Shown one piece after another: positions 1 through 11,531 of a stretch of 64,000 nucleotides of DNA. Source of the stretch: Blastomyces gilchristii SLH14081 (lineage: Eukaryota; Ascomycota; Eurotiomycetes; Onygenales; Ajellomycetaceae); assembly GCF_000003855.2 (NCBI RefSeq), contig NW_003101666.1, positions 155,934 to 219,933 on the forward strand, read 5' to 3'. The notes under the pieces are model-generated. The model saw only the letters and a program-made list of their open reading frames with translations, was not told the origin of the DNA and did no database searches. The stretch's first letter is position 1, and each line of letters begins with the position of its first letter. The position numbers were made by a program, and so were the translations under genes.

Positions 1-357
1 TTATATAAAATAAACTCCTCATGCGTCTTGGCTCGTCTTGGGTAGGGCAGGAGGCAATGTCGAGTCTTCGGAAGGGGGGGAATGAAAACAAGAAGCCAAC
101 TCGATTAAATTAACCCGGGAGTTGTGGGAATTATGTGTCTCGATACGCGTATCCTGGGGTGCACTCACTAATGGTAGTGAGTTGCGCTTGGCACGGTTAG
201 TGGACAGCCTGAGACAAGTCCGCTTCGTCCAAAAAAAAGAGAGGAAAAAAGAAGATAGTATAATAAGCTTAAAGGTCGGGTTATAATTCTGTGAATCTAC
301 GAATTGTTTGGTTGTTTTTATTTTTATTTTTATTTTGTATTTTTTGATAAAAAAGTC

Positions 358-1318
358 ATGGGATCTATATCCCCTTCCCAAACAGACGCAAAGGGCAAGA
401 CCCCCGGTGCCTCAAGTAACATCGAAGTGGTACCTCCAGCTACACAGAAGGAGGTTTACAATCGCCATGCAAACCATCAGAGCAACAAAGAGCTGTCATC
501 CTCAAGCAAAACCGGAGTTGTCCCTGACAGCACTCAAAAGGAAGTCTTCCACAACAACCACCCAGACAGCGCAGAAGGAAGTCTCCGTAGACCCAAACGG
601 CGCCTCAGGCAACATCGAGATAGCCAACAACAAGCCAGCAGCATACCTCAAATTCCAAGTCGAGAAATCTAGTGCGCTTGGCCTGATCCTGCCGCAAAAC
701 CTCCAGCTCACGATCCACAATGTAACCAACGGCGCCTACTTCCCCACCTTCATCACGACGGATATGCACTGGGAAGATATCCTATCCGTGCTCCCGCCGC
801 AATTTAGTATGTATCCAGTATCGAACACAGGCGTCGCAGAGAAAGGTACAGGTCGGATTGTGAATTTTTGCCCCAGGGGATGGCAGGGATTCACTGGAAT
901 GAAGGCTCGTCTTGATCTTGTCGAGAATGGCAATGCAGGGCTGCCACCGCAGAGATGGACAATTAGCCGCAGCGGGTGGACCAGGCATTATAAGATGGAG
1001 GAAGAGTTACCCGCTAAATCAGCGCCAAATTCTCCGAACCCGACACAGTTTATGTGGAAAGGCTCCATGGATATCCTGGGTCGATTGGATGATACGGCGC
1101 CGCGGTGCAGGGGGAATTTGAAGCTGGAGACGCAAGATGGGAACACGCTTCTGGCTGCGTGGAAGCAACGGCGGGATGATCGTAGAATGGGGTCGTTTAC
1201 GATATTTGAGGCTGCGAAGGACCTGATTTCCTTTGAGCTTATTGTTGGATCGGGTATTGCTGTTGTGATGGCAGAGCGCGCCTCAGGGGTTAATTTCCTC
1301 GGTGGACTTGGGAAGTAG
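358..1318 (+). CDS. Hypothetical protein, 5' end uncertain
   Basis: The solid part is an open frame from about 491 to the TAG at 1316-1318. Its C-terminal half (TRHYKMEEELP, LKLETQDGNTLLAAW, FELIVGSGIAVVMAER) looks like a compact beta-rich domain; a tubby-like C-terminal fold is possible but I do not firmly recognise a family. The best ATG by context is 358 (MGSISPSQTD), but it lies in another frame. It joins the main frame only through an intron such as 427-490 (64 nt, GT...AG, weak sites), giving about 298 aa, or through a frameshift. Alternatively translation starts at the in-frame ATG 470, giving 282 aa. The N-terminal segment repeats a QKEV(Y/F/S) motif three times across both frames. 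No signal peptide or membrane segment is evident. Function is unknown. Confidence 0.55.
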
Positions 1319-2506
1319 TTTTTCTTATCATTTGATCTCCATTCCTTTAGCAGTTTGTTTCTCGCTTCAACTCTGGAATGTTATTCCTTTTTCCTTTTTC
1401 TTTTCATTGCTGTCGCCTCTGGGTGACAAAGTGATGTTCATTCATCTTCGTAACAATTTCATAACCAATGACTGAAATACCAAACGGACGTTGGGTCTCT
1501 TATTTATTTTCTCCTATGTTTGATCGATTTAATCTAGTCTGCCTGTCAAATATCAGTTGAGGAAAATCTGTCGACATACCAAGAAGTTGCCCCCCACCCG
1601 ACCTCGTTATGTAAGCAGACCCTGTGCCAACACCTGATGTAGGATAGTTGAAGGTTGTATTGATAGATCTTGTAGGCTACTGGGGCAAAAGAGCTTGAGG
1701 AGAACTTGAAGCCGAAAAGCCGCTTTGGGAGGGGCGGGGGGGGGCGGAGGGCACGTCATCGTTCCATCCACACACGATCGGCCTGTGGCAGGGCAAATGC
1801 TTTGTAGTTACATTGACCACCGGATTAGAAGGGGGCTCAGTCTGGAGCGAACCTACAGGAGGGAGCCTTTTTTTCCCCCTCCCATCCCTGCAGGTCCCTC
1901 AGCCCCAACGAATGACTGGAGAACGGGTTTCCACCGTGAGCAAATCAACTCTTGTGGATGATGCTCGCGTTTGATCCGAGATTCGAAGGTGATGTGAAGA
2001 CCCCTCTCCTAGGGTGAGTTTAATGCAGCTTTGTCGTTCGTTTGAACGAGACTTCTAAAGGCCTGACCTTTTTGCTTGTGGGGCTATTTATCACTTGGGT
2101 GCTGGCTTGCTGCTTGCGCGGGTTTTCGGCCCGACATGCTTTTTTTATAACCCGTGAGCTTTGTGATATCATAGGTTCTATGAACGGTGTGCGCTAAAAT
2201 ATAGCTATTCAGATATTCAAGTAGTATTTAAAAATATAATATAACAACTTCCCACTGGTGAGCCCGCAGCGGCTAAACTATATGTAAGCTAGAATCGAAA
2301 GGAGTGACAGAATCCAGCACAGTCAAGAATATTCATGCAAACGAAATGCCTGGAGCGAGAGAGGTACATGAATCATCATATATAAAGTTCAAGGAACTTT
2401 ACTTCAGCGGGAAATAACCTCTCGGTACATATTCAAAAACAGCACAGCCCTGATTATTGACCATGTATCAGGGGAACAGGACATGTACTCATATGATGCT
2501 AGTGGT
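1319..2506. other. Intergenic, no gene seen
   Basis: This is the convergent gap between the hypothetical gene and the wall-protein gene. It holds T-rich 3' sequence after 1318 and a G-rich run near 1729-1747. I see no coding exon with fungal splice signals and no RNA gene. Confidence 0.5.
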
Positions 2507-3479
2507 TTACAACGCATTTTGCATGAAACTGAGGAATCCCAGCACAGCGGCGGCGCCAGTGGCTACCTTGAGCGAATTAGCACCGCCATCGTACGGTGGA
2601 GTCTCGGATGGCATATTTGGGCTCCCGCCAGTTGGATGAGCAGTGTAGCTAGGTTCAGGTTGAGAGAGAGTTGGGTATGGCGGGGTGTCAGTCTCGGTGG
2701 GAAGGTCGGTGGGAGTCTCGGTGGGATAGTCGGTGGGAGCATCGCAGTGGTCGTCAGGGGGAGTCTCGGTGGGATACTCGGTGGGAGTCTCGGTAGGAGT
2801 CTCAGTGGGATACTCGGTGGGAGTCTCGGTAGGAGTCTCAGTGGGATACTCGGTGGGAGTCTCGGTAGGAGTCTCAGTGGGATACTCGGTGGGAGTCTCG
2901 GTGGGAGTCTCGGTGGGAGTCTCGGTGGGATACTCGGTTGGAGTTGCAGGGGGAATGTCCGTGGGCAGATTACTCTTAGTCAATTTCCCAAGACAGGCTT
3001 CGGGCCCTTCGCTCTAAAGAAGACACGTTAATTAGATAATTTTCACGGGCATGTTTTTTTTCTGATTGCGGCGTAAGTGAATGCGCTGAAACGAGCAAAC
3101 TTACATCTGGGCAGCAGCGGCCGTTAGTGAGGCAGCTGGAACCACTTGGGCAGACATCTGGGCAGAACAGGTTAGCTGATATTTTCGCTGGCGATATGTA
3201 CTTCGTAGTGAGAGATGACATGCATCCATCGCAGCAGGAGTGTCCAAGATTGGGGTTAAAGCAAGATTGGCTTGTTCCACACTGAAGATAGCCGTCTCCA
3301 AATGCTTCTTTGCAGGTGTCGCCAGAGCCCTTGCGCCCTTCAGGCTCAAAGGATCCTCCACTTTGGCGGACTCTTAGGGCGTTGAGGTTATCAACAGGAG
3401 AAGCGATGCGAGTCCATGTGTTGGTAGCGACAGCGCTGGTCGCAAGCAAAGCGGCAGCGGCGAAAAATTGAGCGCGCAT
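2507..3479 (-). CDS. GPI-anchored Cys-rich cell-wall protein with TPTE repeats
   Basis: Proposed exons on the minus strand are 3479-3224, 3157-3105 and 3013-2507 (816 nt, 271 aa). Residues 1-18 form a signal peptide ending AVA. Residues about 50-112 hold ten cysteines (DTC, LQC, QSC, SCC, VCPSGSSC, RCCPD, EAC), a pattern familiar from secreted eurotiomycete proteins. A Thr/Pro/Glu stalk of TPTE and YPTE units follows and is likely O-glycosylated. The end, after a DGGANS stretch, is hydrophobic (LKVATGAAAVLGFLSF), as expected for a GPI-attachment signal. Intron 2 (3104-3014) is a normal GTAAGT...TTTAG intron. Intron 1 (3223-3158, 66 nt) would use a GC donor (GCATGT) with a GCTAAC branch point and CCAG acceptor. 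Removing it restores the compact CCDGYVCPSGSSC spacing; if retained, 22 extra residues are added in frame. Probable role: wall or surface structure; the exact function is unknown. Confidence 0.8.
2771..2878. repeat. 36-bp minisatellite, three perfect units
   Basis: Units 2771-2806, 2807-2842 and 2843-2878 are identical, flanked by degenerate 12- and 18-bp pieces from about 2690 to 2945. On the minus strand each unit encodes a 12-residue ETPTETPTEYPT-type block of the wall-protein stalk. Its length is a multiple of 3, so copy-number change keeps the frame. The long open frames on the plus strand here (GVSVGYSV) are mirror artefacts. Confidence 0.9.
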
Positions 3480-5848
3480 TGTCAGTTGTGTTGAACGACA
3501 AAATGACTAATATAGCGTTTCTCTCCGGCCCTTGAAGGGAGTCAATAATTATTTACAATTGATGCTTTAACGAAGGACTGGATATAAATATATCCTATGA
3601 TGGAAGACAAAAACGAGCGGTACAGGATGGAAACTGTATGGAAAGTAATGGGCGGAGAGGAGGTAAATGGAACAAGGGAAACAAGTGCGAGCCTCTCCAA
3701 TATAAAAGACTTTTTTACCCAGTCTTTGCATGGAATGGCGCGGAACAACACCCAGGGAAGGGTGTAACTAATCTGACAGCTGACAGGCCCACAGGCAGGG
3801 ATTCGTGAAGGCTCACGTCCCTTCGCGCCTTGGGCTGAACTTAATAATTTTCATAGTTAATTTTGTGGTTTCCTGCTAAGCTCTTGAGTGCGGGATGACA
3901 TGGTGGGGATATTGCTGGCAGTTGGGTCGGGCCCCTAGCGGGTCACGATGGCAAAGGCTTCTTATTGAAATCCTACGGAAAATATGATAGCTAGATGCTT
4001 CGACCCAATGAGGGTTGCCATGCCGCGAGAGCGAACTCAGGATCAATAATAGATTCTAGAGACCTACTCGAATCCAGAAGTTAGACATGTATGGACTTTA
4101 TGCGATAAGTCTGGCTGTGGTTGCCCTGGAGCAAACCAGCTGATGAATTTTCCGACTCAAACTGGGGGTGCTCGCGCCCAATTAACCCTTAGGGCAACGG
4201 ATGCAATTTCCCGGCGCAGAGGAGAGACATAATGTTGACAATAAACCAATCAGGTCAGCTCGTGGTAATCTCACCACATAAAAAGGGCGGCGGCGTGTCT
4301 TATCCCTACAGGATGATGTCGTTATAGCGCTGGGATTCGATTGGCTGACCGAAAATGGGAATGGAACCTTCATGGCGTACGCTGCTCAGGCAGATCAGTT
4401 GATGGGATGGGGCCCGATCGCACTGACCAGATTAGCGCATAACATGCTTGGCTTTGAGAGCCTTCATTTTTTGGAGCAGGGTGGCATTCCATTCAGGTTT
4501 TGTCCACAATTTAATCCCTATGTGCTGTCCATGTGGGATATCCGCGTAATAATACAGAGTAACCGTCCACGGGTTGTCAGATTGACGTTCGTTGCATCGT
4601 TGGTCAGCGTGAAATTTGCCTCAAGTGAGCTTGGAATATTAATGCCTTGACTAGCGTTTCCCAGCAGAAATCGGGCTTCATTTGTTTGCAAACGGCTCAG
4701 TGTTTCGAACCTCAAATTTAGCGCTTTGGCCGGAAACATATGAGCGGCCTGCAATCGAAATTTCGGATATTTCTCTTTCGCCATTGACAGTACGGCTCGG
4801 AATAAGTAGACAAGCCTTTTATAAATACCACTGAAGGCCGCCGTGACCCGTTATTCGTCCGTAGTTACCATCGTCTTGGAAAAATCCGATTGTCAAAGTA
4901 GTGCTCGAGAAATTATCAGAGTCCACGTTGCCCCAGCGAGGCCAGCAAGTGTATATAGCCTAGATAGGCGTTCGTGTTCAAGACGAAGATATCAAAATGA
5001 AATGTGAACAGTAGACATTGGTTGTTCATTCATTGTCGTCGGTACACAGTTGGCTAGATATACTGCGATCTGGGTTGGCCGACAACAGATAATTCATATA
5101 TTTCGATCAATTCTAAAAGACATACCACTATTCTTGTTCATCACAGGGTCTTGTCCATGCTGGTGGAAATGTTCGTCCCTTCGCAATGATTCCGTGCCTA
5201 ACCACAGACTTGGGAGGGAGGTTGGATTTCCGTCGAAGTAGGTGTTAATCTATGTAAGGACTGTCCACATGTTCGGCCCAACTTGTAGAATGAGCGTTTT
5301 GTTATTGACATCGAGCATTTAAATACTCTGTACCCCATATGGAGAATAAGAAATATGCGATCGCCACCGCAGAAACCTGGGTGTTCTTGACTCAAACAGA
5401 AGGCTACTAGAGCCACTTTTTAGAAAGTAGTAAGTCGATCAATGGGTTAATATATTATTTCACAAATCCAGATTAACAGCAGAGCAAGCTATTCCATAAG
5501 GTTGATATGAAGCAATGGAACAAGCTCGACGTTGCCGGTTGCGTCTGGCGATACTCCATGATCACGTGATGCGAATCCCAGCCCAGGCCAACGAGAACCT
5601 TGGAAAAAAAGAAAGCAACAACCGAAGAAGAATGAAATCAACGCTTCACCAAGGGGATCACGCATCTCTGTACTGTACATTGCTGTCGACCTACCTGAAA
5701 CCTCTATTGACTCTTTCTGTGTAGCCTTTGCGGTTTCCCAAAGCTATTTTTACTGCATATCCAACCCTCAGAATCGCAGCGTCTTTTTAGACTTGACTTG
5801 CGCCCTTGAGAAGCTATCAGTCGGCGCTGCAAACCACTTCAGCACAAA
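3480..5848. other. Intergenic, divergent promoter region
   Basis: This stretch separates the divergent wall-protein and RBM25-like genes. Short open frames occur on both strands (for example 4372-4650) but show no recognisable domains, splice structure or codon bias. It is presumed to contain both promoters. No tRNA or repeat was recognised. Confidence 0.45.
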
Positions 5849-8444
5849 ATGTACAACCCATACCAATGTAAGTCTTTTCCTGGCACGCTGATTTCTCTTT
5901 TTGGAGCTTCACAGATTCCAAGCGATGCTAATAACTTTTTTATTTTCAGCACAAACCCCTTTCGGTAGACCACCGGAGTTTACTGCATTCCCAGGAGGCC
6001 CCCCCGGCATGCGTATGATAACACCGCCCCCTTATACCGCACATATATACTGATATTAAATCTAGCACCTCCTCCCGGATTGTCAGCCCCTGGGACTGGC
6101 CCTCCACCTGCCATGCAACAATCGAATACCCAGCAACCTGGCCGACCAGGTGGATTCCCTCCGAACTTTCAACCCCCCGCAAATATGCCCAATATTAACT
6201 TCTCCGCTCCTGTTATCCGCCTTGGCACCTCTGGCGCATCGAAATCAGCTACTCCTATGGAAAGCGGCCGGGAACGTGGAGGAGAGACTGGTGGGAGACG
6301 TGGTGGCCAGGGCCATCATTCGTTGGAATCGCAGCGCCAGAATTTACGAGACGCGATGTTACAACTACAACCGCCTACGAAAGAAGAGGTTGTGCGGACT
6401 ATATTTGTTGGTGGCATAACGGAGGGAGTCAGCAGCGATGAAGATATAGAACGGATACTTCGAACTACGGGGAATTTGAAGCGTTGGATCCGTGCTACGG
6501 ATGCGGATGAGAAGCCATGCACGTTTGGTTTTGCAGAGTATGAGGACCCTGAGAGTTTAAGCACGGCAGTAGAAGTGCTAAAGGATATTGAAGTACCTGT
6601 GAAAAAACCGACTCCAGTGAAAGAGGACGGGGTGGACGGGGACGAGGTTGAGAAGAGCAAGCTACTGGTATGCATTTGATACTACTTGTATTGACATTAC
6701 AGTGTGCTAACTGATAATAGGTGGTTTTCGATGATAGCTCTCTCAAGTACCTCGAACAATTTGAGTCGACTACCCAGCGAGACCCTGAAGCTGAGCAAGC
6801 ACGGTTAGATGGGGCTAAAGCGGCTCTGGCCAAAGTCCTCTCCGAGCTTGCCAGCCCGCCAGCCCCTGCTAAAGCGGATGAGCCTTCAAAAGTGGTGGAC
6901 GGCGAGGGCGATACCCCAATGAAAGATGCAGATGGACAGAAAGACGGGAGCCCTGCTGAAGTTGTTACGATTCCTATTAACGTTGAGGATGAGTTGTCAG
7001 ATATTCCTGCGGAAATGAGAGAAACTGTCGCAAAAGAAATTGCCGCGTTCCGTGAAAGAAGCAATCGCCGCGACCTTGAAAGACTGAAGAGAGAAGAAGA
7101 ACTCGAATCTCTAGAGCGAGCTAGAGCCAGTGGATCTAGACCAAGCAGATTAGCTTCACCGCCCCCAACGGCACCAAGTGGCCCTGCTGGAGGTGCAAAT
7201 GGCATCCCTCTGGGGCCGAGGGACAGGGGTGTTCCAAATGCTCCTTCGGCTCCAAAGGGGTTTGGCCATCAGATCCCAAGGGACTACCAGAAGGGGGTGT
7301 CGTTCGTGAACGGAAGCGGGATAAATGGTGCTAATGAAGACGAGGATACCGACGCAAGCGATGAAGAGCTTGAAAGAAGGCGGAAGGATAAGAAAGCCAT
7401 TGAAGCGGAGAAGCAGTACTTAGATCAAGAAAGGAGATGGCTGAATCGGGAGCGGAGCAGAACAGCAGCAGTGGAGCGAGAAAAAAATCGGGACAAGGAA
7501 GAAGATATCCGACTACAGGAGGAAAAGCAAATCATGGCTAAACGCCTGCGAGAATGGAACGACGACGTCGAAGCTAGCCGAAAACTCGAGGAGTACTACG
7601 CTGACCGTGGAGTCTGGATACGGAATAGGGCGGCATTTAGAAACAGAGAGATCAACATGGATGAAGCCGATCGTGCTGCAGAGGAACGCGAGAATGCCCG
7701 GACTCAACAACAACGAGAACAAGCTCGCGGCATGGCGGACGACTTCCTTGCCCGGCAAGCTGAGGAGTTGGAGTCCCGGACCCAAGCACCAAGAGAGCCA
7801 CAACGCTTTAAATTGTCTCTGGGTGCAGCAGCACAGAGAGCCCAGGCTACGGCGCGGAGAACAGTGGCGGAAGTCGAGGGTCTTCTTGAAGATGAGGAGG
7901 ACACGGGAGCCGCCACGAGGCGTCCACTTACTTCTATTAAGTTTGACACTGCGGCTGAGTCGGCCGGTCTTACGGACGAAGAGCGCGCACAGGCGGCAAG
8001 ACAACTTGCTGCAGATATTCCATCGGACAAAGAAGGCCTTTGGAACTGGGAGGTTAACTGGGAGTTTGTGGATGAGTCTGTGCGGGGCGAACAGCTCAAG
8101 CCATTCGTCGAGAAGAAAATTATGGAGTATCTTGGTGTCCAAGAGCAGATGCTGGTCGACGTGGTTGAGGAACATATCCGGAAACGGGGACATCCTCAGG
8201 AGTTAGTCGAGCTGTTGGAAGAGGTGAGACCCCGTCCTTTTCCTAATCCCCTCTTTTGCTTTTCAAGCCCCTCTATTTACCGAGTTTCACACGATTGTCA
8301 TCTTGTTACATCATGTCTTGCAATACTAATGATTATGATTTTACCGTTCAGGCTCTGGACGAGGAGGCGGAGATTCTAGTTAAGAAACTCTGGCGCATGA
8401 TTATCTTCTTCTCAGAAAGCGAGAAAAGAGGTCTCTCCGGCTAA
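5849..8444 (+). CDS. RBM25/Snu71-like splicing factor (RRM + PWI)
   Basis: Exons 5849-5867, 5950-6012, 6066-6667, 6721-8223 and 8352-8444 join in frame (2280 nt, 759 aa). All introns are GT-AG; the intron before 6721 has GCTAAC upstream of its acceptor. The N-terminus is Pro/Gly-rich (MYNPYQSQTPFGRPPEF). Residues about 138-215 are an RRM with RNP2-like TIFVGGI and RNP1-like TFGFAEY. A charged Arg/Glu coiled coil covers about 435-575. A PWI domain covers about 665-755, with WNWEVNWEFVD, KPFVEKKIMEYLG and the signature VKKLWRMIIFFSESEKRGL split by the last intron. RBM25 in animals and Snu71 in yeast bind U1 snRNP and influence 5' splice-site choice; the same nuclear role is inferred here. The first exon codes only 19 nt, so an ATG-to-stop scan misses the true N-terminus. 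Confidence 0.92.
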
Positions 8445-9696
8445 AATATAAATGTAACTATATGTATACATTTCCATAGGAGAGAAATGATGACTTCCAC
8501 TTAGTTTATTCGGCGGGGTTCATTCGGATGCAGTGCAGTCTATTTAACCCGGTTTGGTTTTATGTGAGATTCCCTTAAAAATCGTTCATCATCTATTAAT
8601 GATTCATAGTTATTCGCCCTCTCCCTGGCTTTTATTTTTAATTTGTAAACTAGCTGAAAATGGATGCTTTAGCATTTCCTTTTGACGCATGAAATAGTAT
8701 TCAACCATTAGTCTGTTCTGTGCTCACGAGTCTTTCAGGAGTTTATTACCTTCTCGTTCGTTTGATACATGGGGCACTACCCCTTACCTAAGGGGCCATT
8801 TTTCTCCCCTCATATGATGTGGTTTCGAAAAAGAAACCACTACAAGTCAGTGAAATGGAATCGAGGCCTCTCAATCTTGGTAATGTGGCTCAGTATCACG
8901 AGCATGATCTAACCAGGTATATGTGAATTCGATACATAATTGAAATCATAAAGCAAAATGGAATGCCCTTCGATCCTGGTCCTGCTTTACCTTCTTTTAA
9001 TAGGTACATGTACATACATTACATCAGCCCGCAACCACCCGGAAATTGGGGGTTGATCAATCTCGCGAAATATATAACCTTTCCTTCATCGTCAAGGGAT
9101 CGCACGATGCCGTCTACACCAACATCGGTGAACCCCCTAGAATCTTTACTTAGCGCATGGATGACATTCAGTAGGTCGTTCTGGCTCCTGATGGACACCC
9201 AATCAGCATATTTTCATCATGACGGGCCATCCATATATTGGACTTTGCACTGCAGCGGCGCTTTCTGCAGCGATACCAAGGAGCACAAGGGAGAAAAAAA
9301 ATAAAATAAAAAAAAGGCGATGCTGAAGCTTCATGATGATGGGTATATATAATACAGGAAGTACCGTCCAATTGAAGAAGCACATTCCGCAGTTGAGGGT
9401 AGTCCTTCTCGGTCCTATATCCAAGTTTCCCTCAACATCAGAACTTGGGTAGTCTTGAGAAATAAAATTGGCCCCCGAAAGCAGACAAGATACAGGATTT
9501 ATCAAGCGCGAATGTCAACTTCTTGTCGAGGATAGACTCTGAAACGAAAACTTCCCATCTGACTGTTAAGGACGGCAAAATCGAAAATTGAACGGCCAAT
9601 CAATGACTTCCTACCACCTTTCGTCATTGCTTGATCTTGAACTACTCCTGTTCATGACGACCGCACGGCTTACCTCGCCAGATAAGGAATGCCATT

Positions 9697-9730
<34 letters not shown>

Positions 9731-11531
9731 TTAAAACAACGCGTCTTTAGGATACAGGTCATAATCAGATACATTGCGTCCCTTCCCCCTCCTCATTCCC
9801 CCGGGGCTCCACTACTCACCATGGGACTGGCCTGAGAAGATCCTGGACAATCTCAATCGGAGCTCAGGTCTCAAATAGAATGTTGGCTCATGGCCAGTGA
9901 AAGGCGGTCGTAGTAGTATCTGGTTCTATATCAGATGAATCTGAAAGCTACATGCATCTACCCGCAGATTCTTATGCGTACGGTTGGTACATGGCCATGT
10001 ACATGTACGACGTTGGAAGTACTTCAAGAATCCAGCTTCTCTCAAGACCCTTGAACTCTTATTATCTGGCACTTTTTTGTTGCTCACTGGGCGACGTGCC
10101 GGATTGTATTTAGCAATTAATTCTTTTATTGAACAACCTGACCTTATTATATATTGGATTTTGCTTCTCTCCTTACCCCCAGGGGCTTCTTCCAACGATC
10201 AACAAGGTTAGAAAGAGGGGGAAGCAGATGTGATGTTAAAAGATTATACGGAAATTTATATCTTCTGTCCCCCACTGGTTTCACAACGCACAACGTAGTA
10301 ATTATACTTCTCTGTACACCCGGTAGTCGCCGTTTTTGATGCATAAATCTTGTTCTGGCCTGCTTGATGGCCCGTATGACGCGACATTCCGTCCCCAACC
10401 CCCATCCATAGGGCCGGAATATACTTCCTATAAACGCAATTCACAAAACGATGCTTCACCATAAGAGGATACCGTTTTGGTCCCACCACCCCTTGTCAAC
10501 AATGCAGAAGCCGAGGGTTGCAGAACGAACTATGCCGTGGGTCAATTGCACAGCTGGAATTGAAAGAAAGGATGAAGGTGGTGGTATTGGTACCCAACCT
10601 ATGTACATCGTTGAGGAAGTATATGGAAGTAGGGGCTGTGTTAGCTCCCTTGACGCCTCCAGCCAGTGATGATCTAAGTGTTATGCTTTTGAGGGAATTT
10701 GGGAGGAGGAGGGAGGTCTACTTTTTTGGTCCTTGCTGGTGATGATTTAGTAAATGTATGTCTTTGTTGAGGGATGGGAATTGGTCGCCTTAGACTGCTG
10801 AAGCTGGGGCGGGGGTCTGTAGTTGGGGATCTAAAATAATTGAACGCATCAAAGTGGTAAGGAAGGAAATGAAGATGAAGCAGTTGCGTTTGGCATAGTC
10901 AGGGTGTGTTTTTGATATGATCGAAAGTCAGAGAGCAAAAAATGCGAGCCTAAATATAGAGAAAGGGGGAGCAGATATAAAAGTAGCACTGCCTATCGAT
11001 ATATGTCATTTAATAGTAACATGAGGAATTAAGGGCAATGTGCCACCGTGGGTGTAAATTCAGATCTCAGGCGCTCAGATGATCTTCATCAGACAATAGG
11101 AAAGACATAGAAGTACATGTATGTACATGTACATACATACTGTACGGAGTGGATGGTAGAGAAAATACGACGGGCACTCGGGTAGTGACAAAAAATCAAG
11201 GAGGTCACTGCATTGCAGTGTAATAGCCAGCGGAAAACGTAGATCCAGTAGTCTTTGATATCAAAAATAATACATAACTAGTCACCAGATTGCCACAGGA
11301 TAGGACAGGACTTCTAAAGCCTCAATTCTCATGATTCGTGGATCTGAACACTGCGAAAAGTTGGAAAGTCCCGCCGCCATCCATCGAGAGTTTTTCTTCA
11401 TGATAGAACCAAATCTTTTACATAGAAATGGAAATTGGAAAGCAGGTAAAATAAAAATAAAAAATAGGAAAACCAATACGAGTATATTAACAAAGAAGCA
11501 GGGCAAAGTTAAAAAACAACAACGGGGATAT
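8445..11531. other. Intergenic, convergent 3' region
   Basis: About 3.1 kb between the convergent RBM25-like and nitronate monooxygenase genes. It contains a T29 tract, several palindromic TGTACATGTACA-type stretches (9003-9016, 9988-10006, 11113-11142) and only short low-complexity open frames. The 113-codon frame at 8963-9304 has no recognisable domain. No RNA gene was recognised. Confidence 0.45.
9699..9727. repeat. Poly-T tract, 29 nt
   Basis: An uninterrupted run of 29 T (equivalently A on the minus strand). No retroposon body or target duplication was recognised beside it, so it is called only a homopolymer. Confidence 0.9.

Noticed and set aside
2483..3031. Long plus-strand frames of SLGGSLGGILGG and GVSVGYSV type
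   Set aside because: They are translations of the 36-bp minisatellite opposite the real minus-strand gene; they lack a supported start and the minus frame has signal peptide, cysteines and GPI tail.
8963..9304. 113-codon frame as a small gene
   Set aside because: No domain, no splice signals, no codon-use support, and it sits in a low-complexity convergent intergenic region.
9699..9727. Poly-T as the tail of a non-LTR retroposon
   Set aside because: No element body or target duplication was found on either side.
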